From assembly GCA_021732785.1 (NCBI GenBank), contig JAKFUG010000002.1:1-64000 (forward strand): DNA of 64,000 nucleotides, given 5' to 3'. Origin of the DNA: Planctomycetaceae bacterium. GTDB lineage: Bacteria > Planctomycetota > Planctomycetia > Planctomycetales > Planctomycetaceae. Below are positions 47,907-57,051 of the stretch, piece by piece; the stretch's first letter is position 1; each line of letters opens with the position of its first letter. Under the pieces are notes generated by a model. It made no database searches, was not told where the DNA came from, and worked only from the letters and a program-made list of their open reading frames with translations. Both the position numbers and the translations under genes were made by a program.

Positions 47907-48144
47907 AGCGACCACTGGGAATTCCGGACGGCAAAATGGCGTCAGAAAATGTTTCCTAGACGCACTATCCTACCACCGTTGTGACAGAACGCAACCATAT
48001 ACCGGTCAAGTTCGGTCAGATCCCGCCGGGAACGCCACTGAATATGGCCGATCGGTTGACGGTTTTGCGCGTGTCGGCGGCAATCTCTTCGCGATCGGTG
48101 AATTGGAAAGACGAGGAAGAAACGACGCGGACTGGGTGATTGTG

Positions 48145-48792
48145 CTAATCGCAAGCGAAAACGCGCGATCCCTCGACCCGCAATGCCCCGCTGGCAAACT
48201 GGGCAATCGCTTCCGGATAGGCAAGGCATTCGTGCTCGAAGACGCGGGTCGCCAAAGTCGTCGGCGTGTCGTCATCGAGTACGGGGACCGTCTTCTGCAG
48301 AATGATCGGTCCGTGGTCGTATTGATCATCAACGAAATGCACCGTGCAGCCGCTGACTTTGCAACCGCGGGCGATCACCGCCTCGTGGACTTTTTCGCCG
48401 TGGTAACCTTTGCCGGCAAACGAAGGAATCAGCGACGGGTGAATGTTCATCACCCGCAGAGAAAAATCCGGCGGGATTTGCAGCAGGGCGAGAAACCCGC
48501 CGCAGACGATCAGATCAATCTTCGTTGCGCGACAGGCATCGAAAATCGCCGCACTGAACTCTGCCACGGATGCGAAGGATTTTCGCTGGATCACATCACA
48601 ACGCAACCCGGCGTTCGCGGCTTTCGTCACGCCGCCACAATCGGGACGACTCGCGATCACCAACCCCACTTCCGCCCGCAGTGCTCCGCGATGGATGTGC
48701 TCCATCAAGTTGCTGAGCGTGGTCCCACCGCCGGAGATCAGTACGGCCAGACGGAGGGGGCGATCCACGGACTTCCACGGAGCAACGGCCAT
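48145..48792 (-). CDS. purN: phosphoribosylglycinamide formyltransferase
   Basis: About 215 residues from ATG 48792. Transfers a formyl group from 10-formyl-THF to GAR in purine synthesis. N-terminal GGGTTLSNLMEHI (phosphate loop, normally SGxGSNL), then the catalytic triad: MNIHPSLIPSFAGKGYHG (Asn and His) and HFVDDQYDHGPII (Asp). An in-frame TTG at 48822 would overlap the upstream gene; ATG is preferred. It is not obviously linked to the BMC locus on its other side. Confidence 0.93.
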   Translation of the reverse strand: MAVAPWKSVDRPLRLAVLISGGGTTLSNLMEHIHRGALRAEVGLVIASRPDCGGVTKAANAGLRCDVIQRKSFASVAEFSAAIFDACRATKIDLIVCGGFLALLQIPPDFSLRVMNIHPSLIPSFAGKGYHGEKVHEAVIARGCKVSGCTVHFVDDQYDHGPIILQKTVPVLDDDTPTTLATRVFEHECLAYPEAIAQFASGALRVEGSRVFACD

Positions 48793-48805
48793 ATCGTGTG
48801 TGTTC

Positions 48806-49843
48806 TCAATGATGATGTTCAATCGAAGTATCGGTCACCGTTCCCGCGGGGACAAAATCGCCCATGTCGGCCTCGGTGAAGAGTCGTCCTTCGGCATCGA
48901 ACACCGGGGCCGTCGGGCGGAAGAAACGGCGGTCCTGATGGAAATGGACCACGCCGAAAACACAGGCGAAGAACAGGATCGCGGTCGAGGCATACCCCCA
49001 CGGCGTCGGTGCGGCGGACGCGGCCAGTGCGGGCATTTCGAGCCAGTCCACCCCCCCGGCGAGAAACAGCGGTGCCTTGCGAAGCGTGTCCTGCGCTTCG
49101 TATCCGTAGTTCTTCAAAAAGTAGCCGGTGAACTGCACGTCTTCGCAGAGATCGGCCCCCATCGGCAGTCCGTTCGGCTTCTTGGTGAAGACGACCACGA
49201 CCGGATTTCCCTGCGCATCATCCGGGTAAATCCACGCTTCATACACGTGCCGAAAGCCCTGCGTATTCTGTCCGGGATCATATTTCACCAGCCGCCGGAG
49301 GCAGCCGCGTAACGAAACGAGTTGTCCGCGGTAGCCGTGCGGATGTTCGAGGACATCGCCGAAAGTGGGACCAACGGCAGCGGATTGCCCCGCCGCGATG
49401 GAGACCGTGGTCTGGCGGTTCTGCAGAAATGTCGCCGCCCAGTCTTCCAGTTGCGCGGTACGAATATGGCGGCACGCCTGTAAACCCGCGAAGTAAGCCG
49501 TGCGGTCCTCCGCTTGTAATCCAATCGTGTCGTCGCGAACCGTTTCCAGCAACTGGGGATTGATCGAACGCCCACCATCGAGCGTGGCCCGCGGTTCATC
49601 ACCACTGCGAATCTGATCCAGGTCCGACAGCGACGGCACATCGCGCGTCGAAGGCCGTAGCGTGTCGGTCCGTTCCGCCCGATCGCCGAACAGCCCGCGC
49701 GGATCGGGACCGAAATCCTGTGCGTTGACGATCGCGGGAATTGTCAGCACCACAGCCAGGAAAGCGCCCCGGCTGCTTCTGAGCAGCCGGGGTGCTGGCT
49801 GCCAAGACGTCGCGATGGCCCATAAGGGAAGAGTGAGTTGCAT
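48806..49843 (-). CDS. exported membrane-anchored hypothetical protein
   Basis: 345 residues. The signal peptide region carries an in-frame palindromic repeat that encodes APRLLRSSRGA (residues 17-27), directly before the hydrophobic stretch FLAVVLTIPAIVNA. The mature part has a PTFGDVLEHPHGYRGQLVSLRG segment, a Cys-poor beta-rich domain, and a C-terminal membrane helix (TPWGYASTAILFFACVFGVV) ending in a short cytoplasmic tail (SIEHHH). I recognise no family. It precedes purN by 14 nt from its stop. Confidence 0.65.
   Translation of the reverse strand: MQLTLPLWAIATSWQPAPRLLRSSRGAFLAVVLTIPAIVNAQDFGPDPRGLFGDRAERTDTLRPSTRDVPSLSDLDQIRSGDEPRATLDGGRSINPQLLETVRDDTIGLQAEDRTAYFAGLQACRHIRTAQLEDWAATFLQNRQTTVSIAAGQSAAVGPTFGDVLEHPHGYRGQLVSLRGCLRRLVKYDPGQNTQGFRHVYEAWIYPDDAQGNPVVVVFTKKPNGLPMGADLCEDVQFTGYFLKNYGYEAQDTLRKAPLFLAGGVDWLEMPALAASAAPTPWGYASTAILFFACVFGVVHFHQDRRFFRPTAPVFDAEGRLFTEADMGDFVPAGTVTDTSIEHHH
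49764..49795. repeat. palindromic repeat inside a coding signal peptide
   Basis: 14-bp arms with one wobble mismatch (gcgccccggctgct/agcagccggggtgc) around tctg. The same family as 2045-2080, and translated in the same frame of the palindrome (APRLLRSSRGA versus APRLLPSSRGA). Confidence 0.85.
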
Positions 49844-49892
49844 CCGTGCGTTTCCTCTGAGTGACGGCCCGGAAGAGCCATCCTACCGGAAT

Positions 49893-52800
49893 TTATTGTC
49901 CACCCGCGGGGGCACTCAATGGCACTTGCTGTGGCGACATCAAATAGCCGATGAGGTCCCGCACCTCGTTCGGCTTCAGGGCATTGAACAGTCCATCGGG
50001 CATCAGTGACAGTTTTGACGGCTGGATTTCGTCGATATCCGCCCGGTTGATCGTCACCTTGTCGGTCGGTGTTTGCACGGTGATCGTGCGGTCGGTTTGT
50101 TCGCCGATCACGCCGGAGATCACGCGACCGTCGTTCAACAGAATGATCGACATGCGGAAATTGGTCGCGAGTGTGGCCGACGGGTCGATGATGTTTTCGA
50201 GCAGATAGTTGAGGTTCGTCCGCTGGGCTCCCGTCAGTTCGGGACCGATCGCGCCGCCGTTCCCGAAGAGCTTGTGACACTTCGCGCAGTTCTTTTCGAA
50301 CAACTGACGACCGTTCGGCACATCGGCGGCGGCCCGGGTGGCGTCGTCGAGTTGCGTCCGATACTTCGCGATCAATTCCACGCGGTCGGCCGCAATGAGG
50401 CGTTGATCGGGCCACAGCGCGAGAATCTGTTCGTTGAGCGCTCCCTTGTCGATGAGCTGCATCTGCCGCAACAGAAACGGCGACACGTCCGCGGCCGGAA
50501 TCTTCTTGTCGGCGACCGCGGCAAGCAACAACTTCGCGGCATCAGCCCGTGATGCCAAGGCGGTCGCGGCAGCATCACGCCCCGGTCGCGGCATGCGGTT
50601 ATAGTTTTCGACGAAGACCGGTGCGAACGTCGTCAGGTCGATGGCGGCCAATCCGTTTACCGCGGCATCGGCAAGATCCCGGCTCGTGATTAGATTCCGC
50701 AGGATCGGAGCCAGACCCTCGGTCTTCGCCGCGGACAATGATTGAATCGCCTGTCGTCGGCTATCCGTCGATTGATTCCCGTCCCCGACGATTTTCAGCA
50801 CTTCGGTAATGGTGCGGCCGTCGCCGAAGACGACCGACAGTTCCTGTACCAGGGCACGAACAGCGGGGTTGGCTCCGTCCTTGTCCAACTCGGCGGCGAG
50901 TTCGGTCCAGCCTTTCGGAGCGGGCACTTTTTGCCAGCCGCGGGTCGCCAGGGACATCCCCGTGAGAAGGGCCTGTTTCGCTTCGGAACTCGGGGCTTTT
51001 TTCAAGGCCGCGGTAAGTTGTTTGCCGATGTCCGGGTGGCGTTCCATTTCGCTTCCCAACCGGCGCGTGATGCACTCGGTGACCAGCGGCATCTGCGAAT
51101 CCGCCACGACTTTCAACGCGGCATCGACATGCGTCGGCGCGACCGATTCCAGTCCGTACCACACCATCAGCGGCAGCACGCGGTCGTTCGCCAGTTCCCG
51201 CCGCTTCACGAGGGACTGGGCGATCGCGAATCGAGAATCGGCGGGCAACTTTTGCATCGCCGAAGCAAGATACGTCAACACCAGCCCCGAGGCATCCCGC
51301 GTGGCCAACTTCGCGAAGGCTGGCCCGACGGGCTTCTCATTTGGAAAATGCTCGGCCAGCAGTTGCACCACGGCGACACGAATGTTTTCGTTATCGAGGT
51401 TCAACAGCGCGAGCAACCGGTCCTGTTTGAGCCCGTTCGTGATGTCAAGAATCCACAGCCGCCGCAGTTGGAGTTTGGGGTTCGCGGGCTTCACCAACTC
51501 GGACCACAGTTTTTCGTGAACGGCGGCAAAATCCTCGCCGCTCACGAAGCGTTCCTGCAACAACCGTCGCGCCGTACGGCCGTACCATTCGTTGGGATGC
51601 GATTGCAGTTCGATCAGTTCCGCGGTGGTTTTCTTCGCGAGGTCGAAGTCCGCGGGAAGTTTAGCCGGTTTGTCGAAATCGAGCTTGTAGATCCGGCCCG
51701 AAGTGCGATGCACGCCGTCATTTTCGTGGCATTCGCCGATGTCGGACCAGTCGAGCACAAAGACGCCGCCATCGGGGCCGGACATCAGATCGACCGCACG
51801 AAACCACGGGTCTTTCGCCTGCATGAAGTCGGGGCGGTGCTTGCCGACATAGGTTGCACCAGACCGTTCGATCGCATCGTGATTGAGCCGCAATCCGTGC
51901 AGGTTCACGGTGAACATGCCACCGCGGTATTCCTTCGGCCAGTTGTCCCCCTGGTAAATCATCATGCCGGAATGGGCATGCCCGCCACCGGCTTTGCTGG
52001 TCCCTTCGGTCACCCCTTTGCGTTGAGCCGTCCACTCTTCCGTGCTGCTATCCCAGTGGACGTGATCCGCGGTCTGCTCGATCAATTTGTACGCAAACGG
52101 ATTGAGGTCCTCGCCGTACATCCGCCGGTAATGCGCACCGGGGACGACGTGCCAGAAGTGACCGATGACCGTGTTGATGAAGAAGAGTTGCCCGTTTTCG
52201 TCCCAGTCGTGACCCCACGGATTGGTGGTACCGACACAGACGACTTCGAATTTTTTCGTCTGGGGATGAAACCGCCAGATGCCGCAATTCATCGGCGTCC
52301 GTTGGTCGACGGTCATCTCCGGCGTGCCGACTTTCGAGGTGGCCAGAATGCCATTGCGGCCGTAGAGCCAGCCATCCGGTCCCCACTTCAATCCGTTGGT
52401 GAAGTTATGTCGGGCGGCGGAGTCGTCCCAGCCATCGAGCATCACAATCGGTTCGCCGTCTGGTTTGTCGTCGCCGTCCTTGTCGGGAATGAACAGTAAT
52501 TGCGGCGGAGCCATGGCCCAGACGCCGCCGAAGCCGACTTCCACGCTGGTGAGCCGCTGGGCTTTGTCCCAGAAGACCGTCCGCTTGTCGGCCTGGCCGT
52601 CGCCGTTGGTATCGGCGAGGATCACAATTTTATCGTGCTGCTGCAGGTCGTAATTGACCGCACTTTCGGCGTACGTATAGTTCTCGGCGACCCACATGCG
52701 GCCCCGGCTGTCGAAGGTCGCCGCGATCGGTTGCTGGACATCGGGTTCGGCGGCGAAGACCGTCGCGCGAAATCCCGGCGGCATTTTCATCGCCGCGGCC

Positions 52801-52931
52801 GCGTCATCGGCGGACATCCGCGGCACCGTTTCCGGCTGCGTGTTCGCGAACGGTTCCGCACCGAACGACACTCCGCTGCCACAAACTCCGGCGATCCACA
52901 CGCACACCGAGAACATTTCACGTCGAATCAT
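49893..52931 (-). CDS. PVC-type haem-binding CxxCH dehydrogenase
   Basis: About 1012 residues. Signal peptide (residues 1-24), then a beta-propeller sugar-dehydrogenase-like domain (FRATVFAAEPDVQQPIAATF; GGVWAMAPPQLLFIPDKDGD; NPWGHDWDENGQLFFINTV; residues about 45-440). A long HEAT-like helical region follows (about 450-870), then a C-terminal cytochrome c domain with CAKCHKLFG and Met ligand downstream. This architecture is amplified in planctomycetes. It probably oxidises a sugar or alcohol in the periplasm. ATG 52931 is used in preference to GTG 52934. Confidence 0.95.
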   Translation of the reverse strand: MIRREMFSVCVWIAGVCGSGVSFGAEPFANTQPETVPRMSADDAAAAMKMPPGFRATVFAAEPDVQQPIAATFDSRGRMWVAENYTYAESAVNYDLQQHDKIVILADTNGDGQADKRTVFWDKAQRLTSVEVGFGGVWAMAPPQLLFIPDKDGDDKPDGEPIVMLDGWDDSAARHNFTNGLKWGPDGWLYGRNGILATSKVGTPEMTVDQRTPMNCGIWRFHPQTKKFEVVCVGTTNPWGHDWDENGQLFFINTVIGHFWHVVPGAHYRRMYGEDLNPFAYKLIEQTADHVHWDSSTEEWTAQRKGVTEGTSKAGGGHAHSGMMIYQGDNWPKEYRGGMFTVNLHGLRLNHDAIERSGATYVGKHRPDFMQAKDPWFRAVDLMSGPDGGVFVLDWSDIGECHENDGVHRTSGRIYKLDFDKPAKLPADFDLAKKTTAELIELQSHPNEWYGRTARRLLQERFVSGEDFAAVHEKLWSELVKPANPKLQLRRLWILDITNGLKQDRLLALLNLDNENIRVAVVQLLAEHFPNEKPVGPAFAKLATRDASGLVLTYLASAMQKLPADSRFAIAQSLVKRRELANDRVLPLMVWYGLESVAPTHVDAALKVVADSQMPLVTECITRRLGSEMERHPDIGKQLTAALKKAPSSEAKQALLTGMSLATRGWQKVPAPKGWTELAAELDKDGANPAVRALVQELSVVFGDGRTITEVLKIVGDGNQSTDSRRQAIQSLSAAKTEGLAPILRNLITSRDLADAAVNGLAAIDLTTFAPVFVENYNRMPRPGRDAAATALASRADAAKLLLAAVADKKIPAADVSPFLLRQMQLIDKGALNEQILALWPDQRLIAADRVELIAKYRTQLDDATRAAADVPNGRQLFEKNCAKCHKLFGNGGAIGPELTGAQRTNLNYLLENIIDPSATLATNFRMSIILLNDGRVISGVIGEQTDRTITVQTPTDKVTINRADIDEIQPSKLSLMPDGLFNALKPNEVRDLIGYLMSPQQVPLSAPAGGQ

Positions 52932-53038
52932 CACGCAGGCTCACATGGAAGAAGTCCGGCCAATTTCAGCGTGCGTGCAAAATACCAGTGTTTGACGGGA
53001 AAGCGAAGTGGAACTGACTCCGGGGGTCGTTGCACCAG

Positions 53039-54478
53039 TTAGAACTGAAAGTAAATGAACGCGCCGCTGGAGGCTTTTGTCGCCAGGACGATGGCGATCG
53101 CCGTGCCGCTGTAGACCACAGGACGCAGTAACAACCAAGGTACGGAGGCGTGAAACTGGCGGTCGTGCAAACGTTGTGAAACGACATGGGCGACCAACAA
53201 GGCACCGATGGCCAGAGCGACCGTCCCAACAGCGTTCATGCCGTGGAAATTCACCAGCGCGACCCCTTGGCCGATCTGACTGATCACGGCGAATGCCGTC
53301 GTGAAATCGGGGGCGCGGAAGAAAATCCATCCGAGGCACACCAGATGGAAGGTCATCACGGTCGCGAGAAGGCGGTAAGACCGCCCGGCAAAAAGGGGTT
53401 CGTTGACATGCACTTTCGCAACGTTATGCGACAGCCGATTCACCGCCAGCAACACGCCGTGCAGCAGTCCCCAGACGACAAATGTGATGTTCGCTCCGTG
53501 CCAGAGCCCGCCGAGCACCATTGTGAGGATGAGATTGCGATAAGTACACCATTCGCTACCGCGGCTGCCTCCCAGGGGAATATAAAGATAATCCCGCAGC
53601 CATAAACTCAATGTAATATGCCAGCGCCGCCAGAAATCACTGACATTGCATGCGAGATACGGATAGTGAAAGTTTGAAGGCAATTGATAGCCCAGAGTGA
53701 ATGCGCAGCCGCGGCCGATATCCGTGTATCCACTGAAATCACAATAAATCTGGATCGCGTAAACATAAACGGACAACAGCGTGCCCAAACCGCCTGCCGC
53801 TGCCGGATCGGCAAACGTCCGGTCGACGAAGGGGGCAAGCTGGTCGGCAATCAGCACTTTCTTCACCAAGCCGACCGCGATCAAATCGAGACCGTGGAGA
53901 AACTTCGGGGCGGAGAAGGCACGCCTGGTTTGCAGTTGCGGCAGGAATTCGTGCGGGCGGACAATCGGCCCCGCGATCAGTTGTGGAAAAAACGTCACAA
54001 ACAGCGACATTTTCCACGGATTGCGAATCGCGTCGCACTCGCCGCGCTGCACATCAACGACGTATCCAATCAATTGGAACGTGTGAAAACTGATCCCCAG
54101 CGGCAGGAAAATTCCGAGCCGCGGCGGCACCCATGCTTCGCCTGTGAACCACGACCAGAGCGTTCCCGCCGATGCCAGACCGAAGTCGAGATATTTGAAA
54201 AACGCCAGATTCAACAGGTTCGCAACAATCGTGGCGACAAGAATCTGTTGGGCTCGGTGCGGGTTTCGTTCGCGATTGTTGGCGATGCCAATTGCCGCCA
54301 GATAACAAAGAAATGTTGCTGCCAGCATTAACAAGAGGTATGCCGGATACCATGCGGCGTAAAAGACCAAACTTGCGAACAGTAACCACCCCAGCCGTGC
54401 GCGATGCGAAGAAATCGACCAATACGCGGCCAACACGACCAGAAAGAACACGAGGAATGTCAAGCTGTTATAAAGCAT
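53039..54478 (-). CDS. MBOAT-family O-acyltransferase (AlgI-like)
   Basis: 479 residues, about ten membrane helices. MBOAT signature with the catalytic His in GGLWHGANITFVVWGLLHG (about residues 315-333), preceded by the DFSGYTDIGRG and FWRRWHITLSLWLRDYLYIP motifs. AlgI-like MBOATs move acyl groups across the membrane to acetylate polysaccharides. The next gene encodes a membrane-anchored SGNH protein, the standard partner. The gap between the two is 12 nt. Target glycan is unknown. Confidence 0.95.
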   Translation of the reverse strand: MLYNSLTFLVFFLVVLAAYWSISSHRARLGWLLFASLVFYAAWYPAYLLLMLAATFLCYLAAIGIANNRERNPHRAQQILVATIVANLLNLAFFKYLDFGLASAGTLWSWFTGEAWVPPRLGIFLPLGISFHTFQLIGYVVDVQRGECDAIRNPWKMSLFVTFFPQLIAGPIVRPHEFLPQLQTRRAFSAPKFLHGLDLIAVGLVKKVLIADQLAPFVDRTFADPAAAGGLGTLLSVYVYAIQIYCDFSGYTDIGRGCAFTLGYQLPSNFHYPYLACNVSDFWRRWHITLSLWLRDYLYIPLGGSRGSEWCTYRNLILTMVLGGLWHGANITFVVWGLLHGVLLAVNRLSHNVAKVHVNEPLFAGRSYRLLATVMTFHLVCLGWIFFRAPDFTTAFAVISQIGQGVALVNFHGMNAVGTVALAIGALLVAHVVSQRLHDRQFHASVPWLLLRPVVYSGTAIAIVLATKASSGAFIYFQF

Positions 54479-54490
54479 ATTTGACCGTCG

Positions 54491-55669
54491 TTACTGAGCA
54501 ACATTCTCATCGGTCGGTTCGTGGTCGTCAAATTTCACAAGTCGCAACCGGGAAGGAACCGATGGCCGTTTCGTTTCTTCCGCGAGGTGGTTCGCGACGG
54601 CTTTTGCCAGCAGGGCATGGCCCGTCATCAGAAAGTGCAGCCCATCGGGCGAACCGTCCGGGAACGTGCCAAAGTGTTCGGGACCTAACAACGACCGCAG
54701 ATCCAGACGACGAATGGCGGCCCGTTCGGTCAGTTGCTGGAGATCCGCGACGAGGCGGCTCTCGTCGTGCGGAACGTAAAGCATCGGTTCGCAGGACGGA
54801 TGGAAGGGCATTGCGATGACGGTGAACGGGACCTGCTTTTCCCGGCAGAAATCGGCCATGATCCGAACGATGGCCAAGCTCAATTCATAGTTCGGGCCGG
54901 CATCATAGGTGCGGGCTTTGAATTGGCCGCGAGCTTTTTTGCGCCAGGTCATACGAACTTCGCGCTCGAGTTCGCCGGGCAGTTTTGCCACCCATTCCGA
55001 CATCACGGAACGATGCCGGATGGCAGCCGCGTGATCATCCAGCCATTCCGCAATCCGTTCGTCGAGTTGTTCCTGAATCGTGGGATCGTGCGGAACGATG
55101 GCGTCCTGCTGCGGGTGATACAACTGCAACAACGTGGTGACGATTTCCGCTGCGGGTTGATCGCCGAGGTGCTCGCGCGTGATTTTGCGGACGTGTTCCC
55201 AATCGAGCGATGTCACCAGTTGTGGCGGAATGGTGATCCCGCGCATATTGGCCAAACCCAGTCCCAGCATCACGTGATCCGGCCGCACACGATCGAAAGT
55301 CTCGATCAGAATGGCGAGACTTTCGACGACTTGCTGGCCCCCTTCCGACAGATCGGCGACCTCCATCGGTGTGCGCTGCTCCACCAGCACGGTCTGCAAT
55401 TGAGCGGGAAAACCATAGCGTTGCACATCGTCCTGATCGCGGACGTAGTGAATCTGGCTGTTGCCAAGAATGAGCAGTCGCGGGTGGAGAGACCGCCGGA
55501 CGGTGGCATCATCCTGGGATTCGTACAACGGGATCGTCAGCGCAGCGAGCGGCGGGCGTGCGGGCTCCGGGGTGGTAAATTGTCGCGCGAACAATTCCCA
55601 CGCCAAGAGCAATAGCGGGACGGACACCGCCACGTAAGCCAATGGGTGCCGTTTGACCCAATCCACCAT
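54491..55669 (-). CDS. membrane-anchored SGNH-hydrolase-like O-acetylation partner
   Basis: 392 residues with one N-terminal membrane helix (LAYVAVSVPLLLLAWELFA) and a periplasmic SGNH fold. Block I reads LILGNSQIHYV (GNS in place of GDS), and the C-terminal block V reads SPDGLHFLMTGHALLA (Asp and His of the triad). It resembles AlgJ/AlgX/DltD-type transferases that accept acyl groups from an MBOAT partner. It lies upstream of the MBOAT gene with a short gap, so the pair is probably an operon. Confidence 0.85.
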   Translation of the reverse strand: MVDWVKRHPLAYVAVSVPLLLLAWELFARQFTTPEPARPPLAALTIPLYESQDDATVRRSLHPRLLILGNSQIHYVRDQDDVQRYGFPAQLQTVLVEQRTPMEVADLSEGGQQVVESLAILIETFDRVRPDHVMLGLGLANMRGITIPPQLVTSLDWEHVRKITREHLGDQPAAEIVTTLLQLYHPQQDAIVPHDPTIQEQLDERIAEWLDDHAAAIRHRSVMSEWVAKLPGELEREVRMTWRKKARGQFKARTYDAGPNYELSLAIVRIMADFCREKQVPFTVIAMPFHPSCEPMLYVPHDESRLVADLQQLTERAAIRRLDLRSLLGPEHFGTFPDGSPDGLHFLMTGHALLAKAVANHLAEETKRPSVPSRLRLVKFDDHEPTDENVAQ

Positions 55670-56016
55670 GCCGGAACACTTTCACAGCGACGAAAACCGC
55701 GCGGCCGGATCACCACGGCTGATGATTCGCGGCGGAAACATAGATGGATTCTGTTGTTACGTCAATCCCAGCGTCTCCGCGGCCCGTTCGTTCTTCGTAT
55801 AAAGCCATCCCATTCACCTCATTTTTTCACGGAGGTTCTCCCCGTTGAACCGGGAAGTGTTCTCGGGGGGCAAACTTTTCGTGATCCTTTCGTGCGGAAT
55901 TGCCGATATGGCCCAATAATGCGCGCGAGACGGATCTACCCGAATTTTCGCAACCGCGATAAGATTACGCCCCCGTCCGCTGCCGTTGGGGTTCGACAGG
56001 AGGTCGAGACCGCTTC
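55670..56016. other. divergent intergenic region
   Basis: 347 bases between the divergent SGNH gene and the TPR lipoprotein gene. It should contain both promoters, but no -10/-35 pair stood out. A possible attenuator-like gttctcccc...ggggggcaa segment lies near 55840-55872. No small gene is supportable. Confidence 0.4.
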
Positions 56017-57051
56017 ATGGCTCATCGTTCCCTCACCTCATCATCGAGAAGAATTGCCGGTTTCCCGGTAGAGGGACTCGTTGTAAACTTTGTTCGGCGG
56101 TTGTCGTTTGCCGCACCGGGACGATACATCACACTGGCTGTCGTGTCCGTTGGCTTGACGGCGATGGCGACGGGTTGTGCGTCCGTTCGACAGCATTTGT
56201 CGCATCGCTCGTCCGAATGCAGTCAGCTTTGCGAAGAAGCCCGCTCCGCGCGGGACGCAGGGCGGACGGACGATGCCAACCAGTATCTGGATGCCGCCAT
56301 GCGGCGTCGGCCCACCGACGATGAAACGCGGCTGCAACTCGCCGAGGAATTGTGGCACAGCGGTCGACAGCTCGCCGCGGCGGATGAAGTCGAACGGATT
56401 CTGGCGGCGTCCCCAGGTGACCTACAGGCGGCGATTCGGCTCACGCAAATGCAACTGGAAATCGGTCGCACCGAGGCCGCGTATCAGGCGCTGCAACTGG
56501 CGCTGCGGCAGGAACCCGATCTGCCGGAAGTGCTGAGATTGAAATCCATCCTGGAAGAGCGTCGTGGTGATCTTGACGCGGCATTGGCGACTTCCGTGCG
56601 ACTGGTGCATACAACGCCGGAGGACTTGGAAGCACATTTGCGACTCGCCGTCCTGTATCGCCGTCGCGGTCAACCGGATCGTGCGGCACCGCTGTTGCGC
56701 TCCGCCAGTCAATGCCCTCTGGCAACAGCCGAGCAGAAGCAGGAAGCCGCCTGGCAACTCGGTTTGGCGTATGCCGATTGTCAGCGTTGGACCGACGCCC
56801 ACGATGTGATGAGCGGCGTGATCAAACAAGGTCCCAAACTGACGGCCGAAGACTGGTATCAGTTCGCTCAGGTGGAAGCGCAATGCTCGCATCCCGACGC
56901 GGCGAATCGCGCGGTGAAGGAAGCGCTCGCGTTGCAACCACGGCATCCCCGAGCGCTGGCGTTATCGCAACGATTGGATGGCCCGGCGGTATCGCAGACC
57001 GCGATTCTGCCAGCAGGGTTTCAACCGATGAACGAACGCGTGATCCGTTGA
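56017..57051 (+). CDS. TPR-repeat lipoprotein
   Basis: 344 residues with a lipobox MATGC (Cys54); the 53-residue leader is long, so a later start (for example TTG 56101 area) may be used. The mature protein is a run of tetratricopeptide repeats (CEEARSARDAGRTDDANQYL; ELWHSGRQLAAADEVERIL; AVLYRRRGQPDRAAPLLRSA; AQVEAQCSHPDAANRAVKEA). It ends within one base of the convergent Hsp70 gene's stop. Scaffold or assembly role is typical; no partner is visible. Confidence 0.8.
   Translation: MAHRSLTSSSRRIAGFPVEGLVVNFVRRLSFAAPGRYITLAVVSVGLTAMATGCASVRQHLSHRSSECSQLCEEARSARDAGRTDDANQYLDAAMRRRPTDDETRLQLAEELWHSGRQLAAADEVERILAASPGDLQAAIRLTQMQLEIGRTEAAYQALQLALRQEPDLPEVLRLKSILEERRGDLDAALATSVRLVHTTPEDLEAHLRLAVLYRRRGQPDRAAPLLRSASQCPLATAEQKQEAAWQLGLAYADCQRWTDAHDVMSGVIKQGPKLTAEDWYQFAQVEAQCSHPDAANRAVKEALALQPRHPRALALSQRLDGPAVSQTAILPAGFQPMNERVIR

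Noticed and set aside
50742-52499. 585-residue plus-strand open frame opposite the CxxCH dehydrogenase
   Set aside because: No domain pattern; the opposite strand has a complete family architecture.
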